64,000 nt of DNA from an uncultured Comamonas sp. (GCA_947306475.1 CAMZGS010000003.1:186001-250000), one strand, 5' to 3'. Positions 43,281-52,341 are shown, numbered from the stretch's first letter. Numbers and translations are program-made. The notes: generated from the sequence alone by a model not told the origin.

Positions 43281-43619
43281 ATGAGCCTGGAAGTGCAAGT
43301 AACTTTTACGACCGACTGCCATCACGAGGCGTGGGATGCCATCGGAGCATTACTGCAGCAGGGTTCGGTGGGTGCCAGGCTGCAGGATGCATTCGAAGTG
43401 TTCGGAGAGGAAACAGGCGAACAACTGGAAGAGCTCTTGGAAGCGTTTCCGGCGGAGCTGTTGTACGCATCCGGTTATAGCCGTTCAGGCGATCAGGTGG
43501 TCCTGGAATTCGAGTGGCCGGGTGGCGAGCCGGAGTTCCCTGAAGCGTTCAAGAAACTTCTGAAGCACTGTGGGGCACAAGCCATTCAGCTCCGTTCGGT
43601 GGATTTGAGTGGTGACTGA
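43281..43619 (+). CDS. Unrecognised acidic 112-aa protein of the foreign cassette
   Basis: The sequence is strongly acidic and two-domain-like, with no membrane segment: MSLEVQVTFTTDCHHEAWDA, then VFGEETGEQLEELLEAFPAE and DQVVLEFEWPGGEPEFPEAF. It starts six bases after the 262-aa gene with a GAGG ribosome site, so the two are cotranscribed. Small acidic proteins in this setting are often immunity proteins; no family assignment is made. Confidence 0.68.
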   Translation: MSLEVQVTFTTDCHHEAWDAIGALLQQGSVGARLQDAFEVFGEETGEQLEELLEAFPAELLYASGYSRSGDQVVLEFEWPGGEPEFPEAFKKLLKHCGAQAIQLRSVDLSGD

Positions 43620-43621
43620 AA

Positions 43622-44010
43622 GAAACCAGGGCGACGAATGAATGGTTTCTATACTTGGCCAGGATGGGTCAACCACCGATACGGCCCAGGTCCTGATTGG
43701 CCTTGAGCTCTACCCAATCCCTGCCTTTAAACGCCCTGGCATTCAATTGGGTGTTTGTTCACTGTACGGGTGCAAATACCAACGCGGATTGCCCTGATTA
43801 CCGATAAGCCATCGGAATCATTGCAGGAATAAGTCACGATCGTCTGGTGCCAAGAATCCGGAGGCATTTCCTGAACATGAAAATCGTACATGCGACCGGC
43901 CTGCATCCAGTCATCTCTCGGGATTTTGACCACAAAGCCTTATTACGCCCAAAACTGGGCTTGAGGCCTGCGAAATATCCATCTGGTGTTAACTTCTGGG
44001 CGTTGTAGCT
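43622..44010 (-). pseudogene. Decayed ORF on the minus strand of the cassette
   Basis: Sensible-looking peptide segments occur one after another on the minus strand but in different frames. They include KLTPDGYFAGLKPSFGRNKA, then DDWMQAGRMYDFHVQEMPPD, then GNPRWYLHPYSEQTPN, then KGRDWVELKANQDLGRIGG before a stop near 43623. This suggests one gene broken by several frameshifts. The original function is not recognisable. Confidence 0.35.
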
Positions 44011-44031
44011 CCCTCTCTCACCCCGGATAGC
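44011..44031. repeat. 21-base direct repeat, right copy
   Basis: An exact match to 42290-42310. Beyond it the sequence is short and ends in two hairpins before glcF. Confidence 0.85.
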
Positions 44032-44079
44032 TACACTCAGTTCAGACACGCTGGTCGATTCACGTTGCTGCAATAAGGA

Positions 44080-44137
44080 GGGGTTGTAAAACCCCGTCCG
44101 TACCCAAAAGCCTGACAGAGCAATCTGTCAGGCTTTT
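44080..44137. terminator. Hairpin plus bidirectional terminator
   Basis: GGGGTT/AACCCC (44080-44095) is followed by a perfect 14-bp stem (44106-44119 with 44124-44137, loop GCAA) flanked by A and T tracts. It closes the cassette and insulates glcF. Confidence 0.88.
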
Positions 44138-44255
44138 AATTTTTTGAAGCAATTTAACCGGGAGGCCCCTGGATTGCCAATACCCAGGGTGAGTAATGCC
44201 CGGGCCAATGCCGGGCTGGTGTGGGGCCGGAGGGAAAGCCGTCAGTCAGCGAGCA

Positions 44256-45506
44256 CTATCGCAACGCCTCATCCAGCACTTCCACCCAGTGGCGCACCGG
44301 GATGTCGGTGCCCGCTTGCAGGTGGGTGATGCAGCCGATGTTGGCCGACAGGATGGCCGCTGGCGGGGTGCCGTCGGCAAAGGCGGCGTCCAGCGCATCG
44401 AGCTTGCGCTTGCGCAGTGTTTTGGAAATGTGCGCTTGCAGGATGGAATAGGTGCCCGCCGAGCCGCAGCACAGGTGCGACTCGGTGCGCGCGGTCTTGA
44501 GGGTGAAGCCCAGTTGGGTCAGCTGCTTTTCCACGATGCCCTTGAGCTTCTGGCCGTGCTGCAGCGTGCAGGGCGGGTGGTAGGCCATGGGCGCTTGTGG
44601 CAGGCGCGCCTTGCCGGCCAGTTTTTCGACCAGCTCGGGCAGCATGTCGGGCAGCAGTTGCGCCAGGTCGCGCGCCAGGGCGCTGACGCGGGCGGCCTTT
44701 TCGGCGTAGCGGCTATCCAGGCGCAGGGCGTGGCCGTAGTCCTTGATCATCACGCCGCAGCCCGAGGCGTTGCTGACGATGGCCTCAATCTCCCCGGCCT
44801 CAATCGCCGGCCACCAGGCATCGATGTTGGCGCGCATCTGGTCCTTGCCGCCTTCCTGGTCGTTGAGGTGGAACTTCACCGCACCGCAGCACACGGCCTG
44901 GTCGATGACCACGGTCTGAATGCCCACGGCGTCCAGCACACGCGCGGTGGCGTAGTTGATGTTGGGCAGCGTCGCCGGTTGCACGCAGCCGGCCAGCAGC
45001 AGCACTTTGCGCGCATGCTCGCGCGTGGGCCAGGTGCCGTGTTCGGTTTTGGCGGGCACCTTGGCGCGGATGCTTTCGGGCAGCAGGCTGCGCACGCTCT
45101 GGCCCAGACGCATGGCCGGGGCAAACAGGCTGGAGGTGATGCCTTCCTTCAGGGCCCAGCGCTGCAGGCGCTCGCCCAGGGGGCGCTGCACCTTGGCTTC
45201 CACCACCTTGCGGCCAATGTCGATCAGGCGGCCATACTGCACGCCGCTGGGGCAGGTGGATTCGCAGTTCAGGCAGGTCAGGCAGCGGTCCAGGTGCAGC
45301 TGTGTGGCACGCGTGGGCGTGGCGCCTTCCATGACTTGCTTGATCAGGTAGATGCGCCCGCGCGGGCCGTCCAGCTCGTCGCCCAGGGTCTGGTAGGTGG
45401 GGCAGGTGGCGGTGCAGAAGCCGCAGTGCACGCATTTGCGCAGAATGGCTTCGGCCTCAACGCCGTCGGGGGTGCCCTGAAATTCAGGGGCCAGATGGGT
45501 TTGCAT
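44256..45506 (-). CDS. glcF: Glycolate oxidase iron-sulfur subunit
   Basis: The 416-aa protein has two 4Fe-4S motifs (CVHCGFCTATCP at ~25-36 and CLTCLNCESTCP) and a pair of CCG domains (LLLAGCVQ, AVCCGAVKFHL, ASGCGVMIKDYGH, LCCGSAGTYSIL). With GlcD and GlcE it oxidises glycolate to glyoxylate at the membrane. It is 16 bp after glcE. Confidence 0.93.
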   Translation of the reverse strand: MQTHLAPEFQGTPDGVEAEAILRKCVHCGFCTATCPTYQTLGDELDGPRGRIYLIKQVMEGATPTRATQLHLDRCLTCLNCESTCPSGVQYGRLIDIGRKVVEAKVQRPLGERLQRWALKEGITSSLFAPAMRLGQSVRSLLPESIRAKVPAKTEHGTWPTREHARKVLLLAGCVQPATLPNINYATARVLDAVGIQTVVIDQAVCCGAVKFHLNDQEGGKDQMRANIDAWWPAIEAGEIEAIVSNASGCGVMIKDYGHALRLDSRYAEKAARVSALARDLAQLLPDMLPELVEKLAGKARLPQAPMAYHPPCTLQHGQKLKGIVEKQLTQLGFTLKTARTESHLCCGSAGTYSILQAHISKTLRKRKLDALDAAFADGTPPAAILSANIGCITHLQAGTDIPVRHWVEVLDEALR

Positions 45507-45521
45507 GCTCGCTCTTTGTGC

Positions 45522-46646
45522 TCAGATGCCGGTGCGGCCAGGGTTGAAGATGCCGCGGGGGTCGAATGCTCTCTTTAATTGAGCATGTACCGCTTGCAGG
45601 GCCGGGGTTTTGGGGTTGAATATCTTCCAGTTGCTGATGGAGTCAGCGGTATCAGCTCTGAATAGAGTAGCGCTGCCGCCGACGGTCTGGGCCACATCCT
45701 CCAGCGCAGCACTCAGCTCGCGCGGCGCATGCACCCAGCGCTGGGCGCCGAGCCATTCGATGGGGCCGGGCTCGGCACCGGCGGGCAGACGCAGGGCGGG
45801 GGCGGTCTGCGGCACCGACAGGCGCCACAGGCACAGGCCGTTGCCACGGGCTTGCAGGCTGTTGTGCTGCTGCTCGCGCAGGCTGTGCCAGAAGGCCTGG
45901 GCGACTTCGGGCGCCAGGCGTTCGCCACCGAGCTGGCGGCAGGCATCCTCGATGGCGGCACGCGCGCCGCGCAGGCGCAGCCACAGCTGGCCATCGTGCC
46001 AGCAGCTGGCGTTCAGCGGCAGGGGCTGGCCGCCCCAGCGGTTGAGGGCATCGAGCGCCTCCTGCTCCCGCAGGGCAAAGCGCAGGGTGGCCTCGGCCGG
46101 GGGCACGGGCAGCACCTTGAGGCTGACTTCCGTGATGACGCCCAGCGTGCCCCAGCTGCCGGCCATCAGGCGCGAGACGTCGTAGCCGGCCACGTTCTTC
46201 ATCACCTGCCCGCCGTAGCGCAGCAGATGGCCCTGGCCGTTGATGATTTCCACGCCCAGCACAAAGTCGCGCACCGCACCGACGCTGGCGCGCGCCGGGC
46301 CGGACCAGCCCGCCGCCACCATGCCGCCCACGGTGGGCTGGCGCTGTGCGTCGGCAAAGTGCGGTGGCTCAAAGGCCAGGGCCTGGCCGTGCTCGGCCAG
46401 GGCGGCTTCCAGCTCGGCCAGAGGGGTGCCGGCGCGGGCGGTGATGACCAGCTCGCTGGGTTCGTAGCTGAGGATGCCGCGCAGCGGGCGCAGGTCCAGT
46501 TCCTGGCCTTGCAGGGCCAGGCCATGAAAATCCTTGCTGCCCCCGCCACGCAGGCGCAGCGGGGTGTGGTCGCGGGCGGCAGCGCGCACACGCTCCAGGA
46601 TGAGGTGCAGTGCGTGGTCGGAGGTATCGGTGGTGTCCATGGGCAT
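45522..46646 (-). CDS. glcE: Glycolate oxidase FAD-binding subunit
   Basis: A 374-aa FAD-binding protein with LRLRGGGSKDF, the flavin-site stretch FADAQRQPTVGGMVAAGWSG and RVGAVRDFVLG-like ASVGAVRDFVLGVEIINGQG. It ends in DPRGIFNPGR, the family's C-terminal signature. An alternative ATG lies at 46640. The third subunit gene, glcD, normally upstream, is absent: comM follows divergently. Confidence 0.92.
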   Translation of the reverse strand: MPMDTTDTSDHALHLILERVRAAARDHTPLRLRGGGSKDFHGLALQGQELDLRPLRGILSYEPSELVITARAGTPLAELEAALAEHGQALAFEPPHFADAQRQPTVGGMVAAGWSGPARASVGAVRDFVLGVEIINGQGHLLRYGGQVMKNVAGYDVSRLMAGSWGTLGVITEVSLKVLPVPPAEATLRFALREQEALDALNRWGGQPLPLNASCWHDGQLWLRLRGARAAIEDACRQLGGERLAPEVAQAFWHSLREQQHNSLQARGNGLCLWRLSVPQTAPALRLPAGAEPGPIEWLGAQRWVHAPRELSAALEDVAQTVGGSATLFRADTADSISNWKIFNPKTPALQAVHAQLKRAFDPRGIFNPGRTGI

Positions 46647-46842
46647 CGATGGTAGCGGTCAGGGTTGGCCCAGGGCTTGAATTTTTTGAACGTGCGCTGT
46701 GAAGCACTTGTGCCCAAACGGCAGGTATTTACAGGGTGGGCAGCTGCCCGGCAGGGGGCGTGATTGGGCGTTTGGCCCCATTGGCAGGGCGGCGGCACTT
46801 GCCTAAAGTGGCTCGTTTCGTGGTTGTGTCCAAGCCTGCCGT

Positions 46843-48348
46843 ATGACCCTTGCCTGCGTTCAAAGCCGGGCCCTGCTGGGCCTGCAAGCCCCTGTGGTGA
46901 CCGTGGAAGTGCATCTGGCCAATGGCCTGCCCAGTCTGAGTCTGGTGGGTCTGGCCGAAGTGGAAGTGAAAGAAGCGCGCGAGCGTGTGCGCTGCGCCAT
47001 CCAGAACAGCGGGCTGGAGTTTCCGAACAACAAACGCATCACCGTCAATCTGGCGCCGGCCGATCTGCCCAAGGATTCAGGGCGCTTTGATCTGCCGATT
47101 GCCCTGGGCATTCTGGCGGCCAGCGGGCAGATTCCGGCCACGGCGCTGGAGGGCTGGGAGTTCGCCGGGGAGCTGTCCCTCTCGGGCGCGCTGCGCCCGG
47201 TGCGTGGAGGGCTGGCCAGCAGCCTGCACGGCAGCGGCGCGCAATTGGTGTTGCCGGTAGAAAGTGCGCGCGAAGCAGCCCTGGCCCCCGGCACGCAGGT
47301 CTATGGCGCCGCGCATTTATTGGATGTGGTGGCGGCGCTGCTCGATCACGAACCAGGCCCCGGCTGGCAGCGCATGCAGGCGCCAGTCCCCGACGGCCAG
47401 GCGCCGCAGCCGGACTTGGCCGACGTCAAGGGCCAGATGCAGGCCAGGCGCGCTTTGGAAATTGCCGCCGCTGGAGGGCATGGCGTGCTGCTGGTGGGGC
47501 CGCCCGGGTCGGGCAAGTCCATGCTGGCGCAGCGCTTTGCCGGCCTGCTGCCGCCCATGACCGAGGAAGAGGCGCTGCAAAGCGCCGCCATTGCCAGCCT
47601 GGCCGGGCGCTTTGATCCGGCGCGCTGGGGCCAGCGCCCGACGGTGGCGCCGCACCACACGGCCAGCGCGGTGGCCCTGGTCGGTGGTGGCTCGCCGCCC
47701 CGGCCGGGGGCGATTTCGCTGGCGCACCACGGCGTGCTGTTTCTGGACGAGTTTCCCGAGTTCGCCCGCAGTGCCCTGGAAGCGCTGCGCGAGCCGCTGG
47801 AAAACGGCCACATCACCATCGCCCGCGCGACCTGGAGCAGCCAGTTTCCGGCGCGCTTTCAGCTGCTGGCGGCGATGAACCCCTGCCCTTGCGGCTTTCA
47901 CGGCAGCAGCCAGCGCCCGTGCCGCTGCACGCCGCAGCAGATTGCGCGTTACCAGAGCAAGCTCAGTGGCCCGCTGCTGGACCGCATCGACCTGCACGTC
48001 AGCGTGCCGGCGCTGCCGCCGCAGGAGCTGCTGCAACTGGCCGCAGGCGAAGCCAGCGCCACGGTGCGTGAGCGGGTCTGCGCGGCACGGCAGCGGGCCT
48101 TGCAGCGCCAGGGGCAGGCCAACCAGCACCTGCACGGCCAGGCGTTGCAGCAGCATGCGCCGCTGGATGAGGCCGCGCAGGCGCTGATGCACAAGGCGGC
48201 CGAGCGCCTGGGCTGGTCGGCACGCGCCACCCACCGCGCCCTGCGCGTGGCGCGCACCATTGCCGATCTGGCAGGCAGCGAGCACATCACCAGCACCCAT
48301 GTGGCCGAAGCCATGCAGTACCGGCGTGTGTTGGGGCAGGGAGTTTAG
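46843..48348 (+). CDS. comM: YifB/ComM family Mg-chelatase-like AAA+ ATPase
   Basis: The 501-aa protein has an N-terminal Lon-protease-like fold (SLVGLAEVEVKEARERVRCAIQNSG). The AAA+ core follows, with Walker A GPPGSGKS at residues 219-226 and Walker B GVLFLDEFPEF. A Cys-containing insert (NPCPCGFHGSSQRPCRC) and a helical C-terminal domain complete it. ComM is a branch-migration helicase that promotes recombination during natural transformation. Confidence 0.93.
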   Translation: MTLACVQSRALLGLQAPVVTVEVHLANGLPSLSLVGLAEVEVKEARERVRCAIQNSGLEFPNNKRITVNLAPADLPKDSGRFDLPIALGILAASGQIPATALEGWEFAGELSLSGALRPVRGGLASSLHGSGAQLVLPVESAREAALAPGTQVYGAAHLLDVVAALLDHEPGPGWQRMQAPVPDGQAPQPDLADVKGQMQARRALEIAAAGGHGVLLVGPPGSGKSMLAQRFAGLLPPMTEEEALQSAAIASLAGRFDPARWGQRPTVAPHHTASAVALVGGGSPPRPGAISLAHHGVLFLDEFPEFARSALEALREPLENGHITIARATWSSQFPARFQLLAAMNPCPCGFHGSSQRPCRCTPQQIARYQSKLSGPLLDRIDLHVSVPALPPQELLQLAAGEASATVRERVCAARQRALQRQGQANQHLHGQALQQHAPLDEAAQALMHKAAERLGWSARATHRALRVARTIADLAGSEHITSTHVAEAMQYRRVLGQGV

Positions 48349-48375
48349 GGTGCGGGAGCGTGATCTATGAAAACA

Positions 48376-48455
48376 GGAGCTGTTTGCGCTTGTCAGGCAA
48401 AGGTTTCAGGTAAAAATCTACGGGAAATACTTTTCGGTAAAGCGGTAAAAGCTCC
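48376..48455. repeat. Dispersed inverted repeat, copy 4
   Basis: The arms 48376-48391 (GGAGCTGTTTGCGCTT) and 48440-48455 pair over about 12 of 16 bases. It lies between the convergent comM and ptsI, ending five bases from the ptsI stop codon. Confidence 0.6.
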
Positions 48456-48459
48456 CTTT

Positions 48460-50205
48460 TTAGGAGTTTTGCTGTAGCAGGGCCTGCGGATCTTCGGCGG
48501 CCAGTACCTCCTGCGCCCAGGGTGCCAGCTTGCTGGCATTGGCGCGCAGCACTTCCTGCTTGACGGCCAGCAGCTGTGCCGGGTGCATGGAGAAGCTGCG
48601 CAGCCCCAGGCCCAGCAGCAGGCGCGTCATGCCTGGGTCACCGGCCATCTCTCCGCACACGCTCACCGATTTGCCGCGCGCGTTGGCGGCGGCAATGACC
48701 TGGGCGATCAGGTGCAGCACCGCCGGGTGCAGCGGGTCGTAGAGGTGGGCGACTTCTTCGTCGGCGCGGTCGATGGCCAGGGTGTACTGGATCAGGTCGT
48801 TGGTGCCGAGCGAGACAAAGTCGAAGTGCTGCAGGAACACATCGATCATGAGCGCCGCGGCGGGCACCTCGATCATGGCGCCCAGCTGCACGGGGCCAAA
48901 GGCCTCGCCGCGCTGCTGCAACTCCTGGCGTGCCTGTTCGACCAGGGCCAGGGTCTGCGTGATCTCGTGGCGGTGCGCCATCATGGGGAACATCAGGCGC
49001 ACCGGGCCATGCTGGGCGGCACGCAACACGGCGCGCAGCTGGGCGCGGAACATGGCCGGCTCGGCCAGGCTCCAGCGGATGGCGCGCAGGCCCAGCGCGG
49101 GGTTGAGGATCAGGTCGCGACCATGGCGCTCCAGCGGCTTGTCGGCACCGATGTCGATGGTGCGGATCGTCAGCGGCAGGCCCTGCATGCCTTCCACCGC
49201 CGCGCGGTAGGCCAGGTACTGCTCCTGCTCGTCGGGCAGCTGGCCATCGCGCCCCATGAAGAGAAATTCGCTGCGAAACAACCCCACGCCACTGGCCCCG
49301 GCCTTGACGGCGCTGGCGGCATCGGCGGGCTGCTCGATATTGGCCTGCAGCTCCACGGGCTGGCCGTCCAGGGTCAGCGCCGGGGCGTGGCGCAGGCGCT
49401 CCAGGCGCTCGCGCTCCAGCGCAATCTGGCGCTGGCGCAGGCGGTATTCCTCCAGCATCGCCGGGGAGGGATCGACCAGCACCACGCCGGCATCGCCATC
49501 GACGATCAGCCAGTCGTCCTGACGGATGAGCTGGTGCGCCACGCGCGTGCCCACCACGGCGGGAATGTCCATGCTGCGTGCCACGATGGCGGTGTGGCTG
49601 GTCTTGCCGCCGGCCGAGGTGACAAAGCCGGCAAACACGCTGCGCTTGAACTGCAGCATGTCGGCGGGCGACAGGTCCTGCGCCACCAGTACCAGGGCAT
49701 CACCGGCCTGGCTGCCGTCGAGCAGGCTGCACTGGGCCTCGGCAGCAGGTGTCTGGGTGGCGGTGTTGCCGCGCATGTAGCGCAGGATGCGGTCCACGAC
49801 CTGTTCCAGATCGGCCTTGCGCTCGCGCAGGTAGGGGTCGTCCATTTCGTCGAACTGGCGCGCCACCTGCTCCAGCTGGGTGACCAGTGCCCACTCGGCG
49901 TTGTAGCGCCGCTCCACGATCCACTGGTGGGTGCCGCTGATGAACAGCTCGTCCTGCAGCAGCAGCAGGTGCACGTCCAGCAGGGCGCTCAGCTCGGGTG
50001 GGGCATCGGGGGGCAGCTCGTCGGCCAGGCGCTGCAACTCCTGGGCCACGGCGTCGCGCGCGCGGCGCACGCGGGCCAGTTCTTCCTCGATTTGTTCGGG
50101 TTCAATGAAGTAGTGGCGTACTTCGGTACGGCTGCTGGCAGTCAGCACGGCACGCCCGATGGCAATGCCGCGTGCTACCGCCAGGCCGTGGATGGAAAAA
50201 GTCAT
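48460..50205 (-). CDS. ptsI: Phosphoenolpyruvate-protein phosphotransferase (PTS enzyme I)
   Basis: The 581-aa enzyme autophosphorylates from PEP on His204 (GGKTSHTAIVARS) and passes phosphate to HPr. The PEP-binding barrel shows GLFRSEFLFM, LTIRTIDIGADKPL and the C-terminal FVSLGTNDLIQYTLAIDRAD followed by CGEMAGDP. Downstream of ptsH and the ManX-like gene in a three-gene operon. Confidence 0.95.
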   Translation of the reverse strand: MTFSIHGLAVARGIAIGRAVLTASSRTEVRHYFIEPEQIEEELARVRRARDAVAQELQRLADELPPDAPPELSALLDVHLLLLQDELFISGTHQWIVERRYNAEWALVTQLEQVARQFDEMDDPYLRERKADLEQVVDRILRYMRGNTATQTPAAEAQCSLLDGSQAGDALVLVAQDLSPADMLQFKRSVFAGFVTSAGGKTSHTAIVARSMDIPAVVGTRVAHQLIRQDDWLIVDGDAGVVLVDPSPAMLEEYRLRQRQIALERERLERLRHAPALTLDGQPVELQANIEQPADAASAVKAGASGVGLFRSEFLFMGRDGQLPDEQEQYLAYRAAVEGMQGLPLTIRTIDIGADKPLERHGRDLILNPALGLRAIRWSLAEPAMFRAQLRAVLRAAQHGPVRLMFPMMAHRHEITQTLALVEQARQELQQRGEAFGPVQLGAMIEVPAAALMIDVFLQHFDFVSLGTNDLIQYTLAIDRADEEVAHLYDPLHPAVLHLIAQVIAAANARGKSVSVCGEMAGDPGMTRLLLGLGLRSFSMHPAQLLAVKQEVLRANASKLAPWAQEVLAAEDPQALLQQNS

Positions 50206-50253
50206 GCAAGCTCCTTGGCGCAGTGCGCATGCGCTGCGCGGTGCCCGGTGGGC

Positions 50254-50523
50254 TCACTGGCCTTCGCCGAACTTGTCCTCGATCAGTGCCACCAGGGCGT
50301 CCATGGCGGCCTCTTCCTGCGGGCCGTCGGTTTCCAGCACCACCTGGGAGCCCATGCCGGCGGCCAGCATCATCACGCCCATGATGCTTTTGGCGTTGAT
50401 GCGGCGCTCTCCCTTGGTCATCCAGATATCGCAGTCGAAGCTGCCGGCCAGCTTGGTCAGCTTGGCCGAGGCGCGGGCGTGCAGGCCCAGCTTGTTGGTG
50501 ATGGTCAGTTCTTTTTTCAGCAT
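50254..50523 (-). CDS. ptsH: Phosphocarrier protein HPr
   Basis: An 89-aa protein with the active His15 in TNKLGLHARASAKLTKLA and a regulatory-type Ser46 in AKSIMGVMMLAAG. It relays phosphate from enzyme I to EIIA proteins. In betaproteobacteria this trio acts mostly in regulation, often without sugar permeases, and none is seen here. It lies 18 bp after the EIIA gene. Confidence 0.95.
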   Translation of the reverse strand: MLKKELTITNKLGLHARASAKLTKLAGSFDCDIWMTKGERRINAKSIMGVMMLAAGMGSQVVLETDGPQEEAAMDALVALIEDKFGEGQ

Positions 50524-50541
50524 AGGAACGTATCGGTCGGA

Positions 50542-50955
50542 TTACGCCAGGCGTGCGGCATCGCGCAGCAGCAGGCCATTGTGTCCCCCGTCGAGCGCGC
50601 GCTGCGCCCACGGTTGCAGGGCCTCATGGCGGTAGGCGATGGCGCGCAGCAGCATGGGCAGGTTCACCCCGGCCAGCAGGGGCCAGCCCGTGCTCTGTGC
50701 CAGTTGCTGGGCCACGTTGCTGGGGGTGGCTCCCCAGACGTCGGTCAGCACCAGGCAGGGGGCGCCGTCGCTGCGTGCAGCCAGCTGCCGGGCGCGCGCC
50801 AGGGTGGCTTCCGGGGGCTCATCGGCAGGTACGTCCAGGGCGTGTACGAACTCGGGGGCGTCGGCAAAGACGTGGGCGGCACAGGCCTGCAGGGCACTGG
50901 CCAGCGGGGCATGGGCCAGCAGGAGCACGTGCCCGGGGGGCGAGGAAACGGTCAT
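50542..50955 (-). CDS. PTS system mannose-type EIIA component (ManX-like)
   Basis: The 137-aa EIIA-Man fold has an active-site His15 in LLLAHAPLASAL and the conserved LVLTDVWGATPSNVAQQLA. It receives phosphate from HPr and is probably regulatory, since no IIB/IIC partner is present. The ATG at 50955 gives the normal family length. Confidence 0.88.
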   Translation of the reverse strand: MTVSSPPGHVLLLAHAPLASALQACAAHVFADAPEFVHALDVPADEPPEATLARARQLAARSDGAPCLVLTDVWGATPSNVAQQLAQSTGWPLLAGVNLPMLLRAIAYRHEALQPWAQRALDGGHNGLLLRDAARLA

Positions 50956-51002
50956 GGGCGGAATTGTCGGCGCAGCGCAGTCACGGAGCGATGGAGAGGG
51001 GC

Positions 51003-51581
51003 TTATTCGTCCAGCAGCACCAGGCGGTCGAAGAATTGTCGGGCCAGATCGTGGTAGGGCTTGGGCGCGTAGATCACGGCGTGGATGATGCGGGCCTTGT
51101 CGCCTTCCTTGCGCGCAAACCACACACCGTGGGTGGTCATGGTCCAGCCGGCGGCGCCTTCACCCTCCACTGTGGCCTGAATGGAGCGCGACAGCGGCAT
51201 GGCGCCTGCGGGGACGAACGGTGCACCGCTCTTGAAGTTCTTGCCATCCACGGCCTTGAGCTTGGTCAGCACGGCGGCCTGCCAGAAGGCCAGCGCATCG
51301 TCGGCGCGCTCGGCATCGTCCAGCAGCCAGTGCGAGATGGCGTAGGTGGAGTCGATGGCGTCGCACCCCATCATGCTCACCATGACCGGGCCATCGCCCA
51401 TGCCGAAGTCCACCGGTGTGCGCGCCACCTCGGGCTCGCAGGGGAAGTAGGCCAGCATGCGGGCCTCATTCAGCTGCACCTCGCGCCAGGGCAGCTCAGG
51501 GTCTTGCGCACCACATGCACCCAGGAGCATCAGCAGGGCTGCTGCCAGCGTACGGCGCAGAAGATGGGATGTTCTCAACAT
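51003..51581 (-). CDS. Conserved-type lipoprotein, function unknown
   Basis: A 192-aa protein with a lipoprotein signal peptide (RRTLAAALLMLLGACG, lipidation near Cys23). A soluble domain with two further Cys follows (FPCEP, GCDAIDSTYAI), ending in IYAPKPYHDLARQFFDRLVL. No family is recognised. It sits 47 bp upstream of the EIIA gene and is divergent from the thioredoxin-like gene. Confidence 0.75.
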   Translation of the reverse strand: MLRTSHLLRRTLAAALLMLLGACGAQDPELPWREVQLNEARMLAYFPCEPEVARTPVDFGMGDGPVMVSMMGCDAIDSTYAISHWLLDDAERADDALAFWQAAVLTKLKAVDGKNFKSGAPFVPAGAMPLSRSIQATVEGEGAAGWTMTTHGVWFARKEGDKARIIHAVIYAPKPYHDLARQFFDRLVLLDE

Positions 51582-51727
51582 GCCGCGATTATCGGCATCC
51601 CGGGGTGGAGACTGAAGGCGAACTTTCCCTTTGTTTCCAGACTCTGTGGTGCAGCTTGCGCCACGGCAGGCGGCAATCCCCCGGGCGCGCTACCCGGGCA
51701 TCGAATCCGAGCACAATTGCACCCACC

Positions 51728-52234
51728 ATGAAAAAAGCCAAACACGTCATCCTCAGCGTCGCCCTGGCCGCCCTGGCCGGTCTGGGCGCCTACGTTTACT
51801 GGGGTGCAGCCGCGCAGCCTGCGCCCGAGAGCTCGTTCGTGCTGCTCGATGGCAGCAGCACCAGCACCCAGGCCATGCGGGGCAAGGTCACCCTGGTCAA
51901 CTTCTGGGCCACCAGCTGCACCACCTGTGTGGCCGAGATGCCCGACCTCGTGACCACCTACAACAAGTACAAGGACCGCGGCTACGACACCCTGGCTGTG
52001 GCCATGCAGTACGACCCGCCGCAGTACGTGCTCAACTTCGCGCAGTCGCGCCAGCTGCCCTTCAAGGTGGCGCTGGACAACACGGGCGCCGTGGCCAAGG
52101 CCTGGGGTGACATCAAGGTCACCCCCACCACCTACCTGGTGAACAAGCGCGGGCAGATCGTGAAGACCTACATCGGCGCCCCCAACTTTGAAGAGCTGCA
52201 CCGCCTGATCGAGCAGCTGCTGGCAGAGGCCTGA
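51728..52234 (+). CDS. TlpA/ResA-type membrane-anchored thioredoxin
   Basis: A 168-aa protein with an N-terminal membrane anchor (residues ~6-26) and a periplasmic thioredoxin fold with the redox pair C64-x-x-C67 (NFWATSCTTCVAEMP) and a cis-Pro in KVTPTTYLVN. It probably reduces disulfides in the periplasm, for example in cytochrome c maturation. A c-type cytochrome gene follows, convergently. Confidence 0.9.
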   Translation: MKKAKHVILSVALAALAGLGAYVYWGAAAQPAPESSFVLLDGSSTSTQAMRGKVTLVNFWATSCTTCVAEMPDLVTTYNKYKDRGYDTLAVAMQYDPPQYVLNFAQSRQLPFKVALDNTGAVAKAWGDIKVTPTTYLVNKRGQIVKTYIGAPNFEELHRLIEQLLAEA

Positions 52235-52262
52235 AGCAGGCTTGCCGTCCCAGCCAAAAAAC

Positions 52263-52323
52263 AAGGCCTGATTTCATGAAGAAATCGGGCCTTTGCGCTT
52301 ATGCAGCAAGCGCTGCAAGCTAT
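52263..52323. repeat. Terminator-like hairpin joined to a dispersed-repeat copy
   Basis: AAGGCC-n-GATTTC pairs with GAAATC-n-GGCCTT (52263-52293), with an A-tract on its left, so it can terminate cytochrome c' transcription. Adjacent GCGCTT/AAGCGC and the end at 52308-52323 match the repeat copy after lplT exactly in reverse complement. Confidence 0.65.
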
Positions 52324-52341
52324 GAATTATGAAGTTCTGGC

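Noticed and set aside
42137-44140. Cassette considered as an insertion sequence
   Set aside because: There are no terminal inverted repeats and no transposase or integrase; only direct repeats bound it.
48583-51057. 824-aa plus-strand frame across the PTS operon
   Set aside because: It is a Gly/His/Gln-rich antisense frame spanning three recognisable PTS genes.
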